Assembly (NCBI GenBank): GCA_031256435.1
Contig: JAIRQO010000043.1
Coordinates: forward strand, 1 to 64,000
Source of the DNA: Cellulomonadaceae bacterium
Lineage (GTDB): Bacteria; Actinomycetota; Actinomycetes; Actinomycetales; Cellulomonadaceae
DNA length: 64,000 nt
Direction of reading: 5' to 3'
Shown in pieces: positions 63,426-64,000 of the stretch. The position numbers and the translations under genes were made by a program. The notes beneath the pieces were generated by a model. The model was not told the origin of the DNA. It saw only the letters and a program-made list of their open reading frames with translations, and ran no database searches. Position 1 is the stretch's first letter, and every line of letters starts with the position of its first letter.

Positions 63426-63784
63426 GGCGGTGGGAGCGGAGAAGTCACGAGCCCGTGCGCTGGGCGGGGTTTGCCGTGGGTGGCCAACTTGGCGTCTTGG
63501 TGATGCCATCGCTGGTGATAGTGGTGGGTTTCCTGCTGGCGTTTGGGGTGGGAGGCGCGGATGCTGAGGCGTCTTACCAGGCGCTCTCTCACCCGCTGAC
63601 TCACCCGGTGATCTCAGCGCTGGTGTTCGCGGCACTCGGTGTGGTGCTGTGGCACTGCTGCCACCGGGCGTACCACATGCTGCATGACCTCCAGATTGAG
63701 CCGCCGGAAATCGTCCGCGCCGTGACCTACGGCCTCGCCATCCTCATTCCTGTGGCGGCCTGGATCATCACCGTTTCTGGTTGA
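63422..63784 (+). CDS. frdD: Fumarate reductase membrane anchor subunit D
   Basis: The 120-residue protein has three spans (about 16-42, 63-82, 98-117) and the FrdD-type WAGFAVGGQLGVLVMPSLV opening and CCHRAYHMLHDL loop. The ATGA overlap with frdC shows tight coupling. It completes the frdABCD operon, which ends at the hairpin 63885-63920. Confidence 0.88.
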   Translation: MRRWERRSHEPVRWAGFAVGGQLGVLVMPSLVIVVGFLLAFGVGGADAEASYQALSHPLTHPVISALVFAALGVVLWHCCHRAYHMLHDLQIEPPEIVRAVTYGLAILIPVAAWIITVSG

Positions 63785-63786
63785 GT

Positions 63787-63850
63787 TCTGTTGCGTTGAG
63801 GCTCTGCTGCGGTGGGGCTCTGTTGCGTTGAGGTTCTGCTGCGGTGAACT
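63787..63850 (+). repeat. Two-copy 32-bp tandem repeat after frdD
   Basis: TCTGTTGCGTTGAGG followed by TCTGCTGCGGTG occurs at 63787 and again at 63819, period 32 bp. Confidence 0.7.
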
Positions 63851-63884
63851 CCACGAGATGAGTTCCGCTGCGGAGAGGTTGCCT

Positions 63885-63920
63885 GCGCCGTTTGGTCATC
63901 GGCTGGGCACCAAACGGCGC
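63885..63920 (+). terminator. 12-bp stem-loop terminator of the frdABCD operon
   Basis: GCGCCGTTTGGT pairs perfectly with ACCAAACGGCGC over a 12-nt loop. The last 80 bases of the window after it show nothing I can identify. Confidence 0.65.
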
Positions 63921-64000
63921 TGACGGTAACGAAACAGGCACATTGGCGAGTCAGCGTGTGAGGGTGCCGCAGGGAGGCGCACGATTCTTCATTATGAATA

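Overview
The window is high-GC DNA from an actinobacterium, most likely an anaerobic or facultatively anaerobic member of the Actinomycetaceae or a close relative. I infer this from gene content: class III (anaerobic) ribonucleotide reductase, two fumarate reductase loci, class E sortases, monomeric isocitrate dehydrogenase, a DUF3263 protein, GTG starts and many apparently leaderless genes. I cannot name the species.

Layout. 1-4.3 kb: 5' part of nrdD (minus strand) with paired NrdR boxes, an inverted array of 31-bp repeats, a small acetyltransferase, and frdA/frdB without membrane anchors. 4.4-7.6 kb: pgm and purB (minus). 7.6-9.6 kb: repeats, a near-perfect 65-nt hairpin and a secreted Cys-repeat protein with an LxxTG tail. 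9.7-13.4 kb: hipBA-type toxin-antitoxin, serS, HAD phosphatase. 13.4-31.5 kb: the centrepiece. A roadblock-like protein, GAF-PP2C phosphatase, STAS antagonist and RsbW-like kinase are followed at once by a giant serine-rich repeat protein and a complete accessory Sec/glycosylation locus (secY2, asp1, asp2, asp3, secA2, gtfA, gtfB). 31.6-33.5 kb: small membrane protein and a more AT-rich type II restriction-modification pair. 33.6-43.3 kb: acetyltransferase, modAB, SDR, two-component system, a secreted VanY-like peptidase and hypotheticals. 43.4-50.4 kb: two coiled-coil proteins, an NgoMIV-like restriction-modification operon and tandem class E sortases. 50.6-58 kb: purL, a secreted Ltp-like protein, icd, a second 31-bp repeat array, DUF3263 and LytR_C proteins. 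58-64 kb: CIRCE-groL and a complete frdABCD operon.

How it fits together. The metabolic genes point to fumarate respiration and anaerobic nucleotide synthesis. The cell-surface genes (serine-rich glycoprotein, Cys-repeat LxxTG protein, sortases, VanY-like and Ltp-like proteins) suggest a host-associated organism.

Main points for a second look. (1) The accessory Sec locus is complete and in the gene order of streptococci, yet its substrate has neither a canonical signal peptide nor an LPXTG anchor, and an in-frame stop just before the ATG fixes its start. (2) Two loci 55 kb apart carry arrays of GGGTCCGGAT motifs spaced exactly 31 bp, inverted about a conserved centre with the same 41-bp step. 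(3) Two palindromic repeat families have inserted in frame into frdA, both frdB genes and the VanY-like gene.
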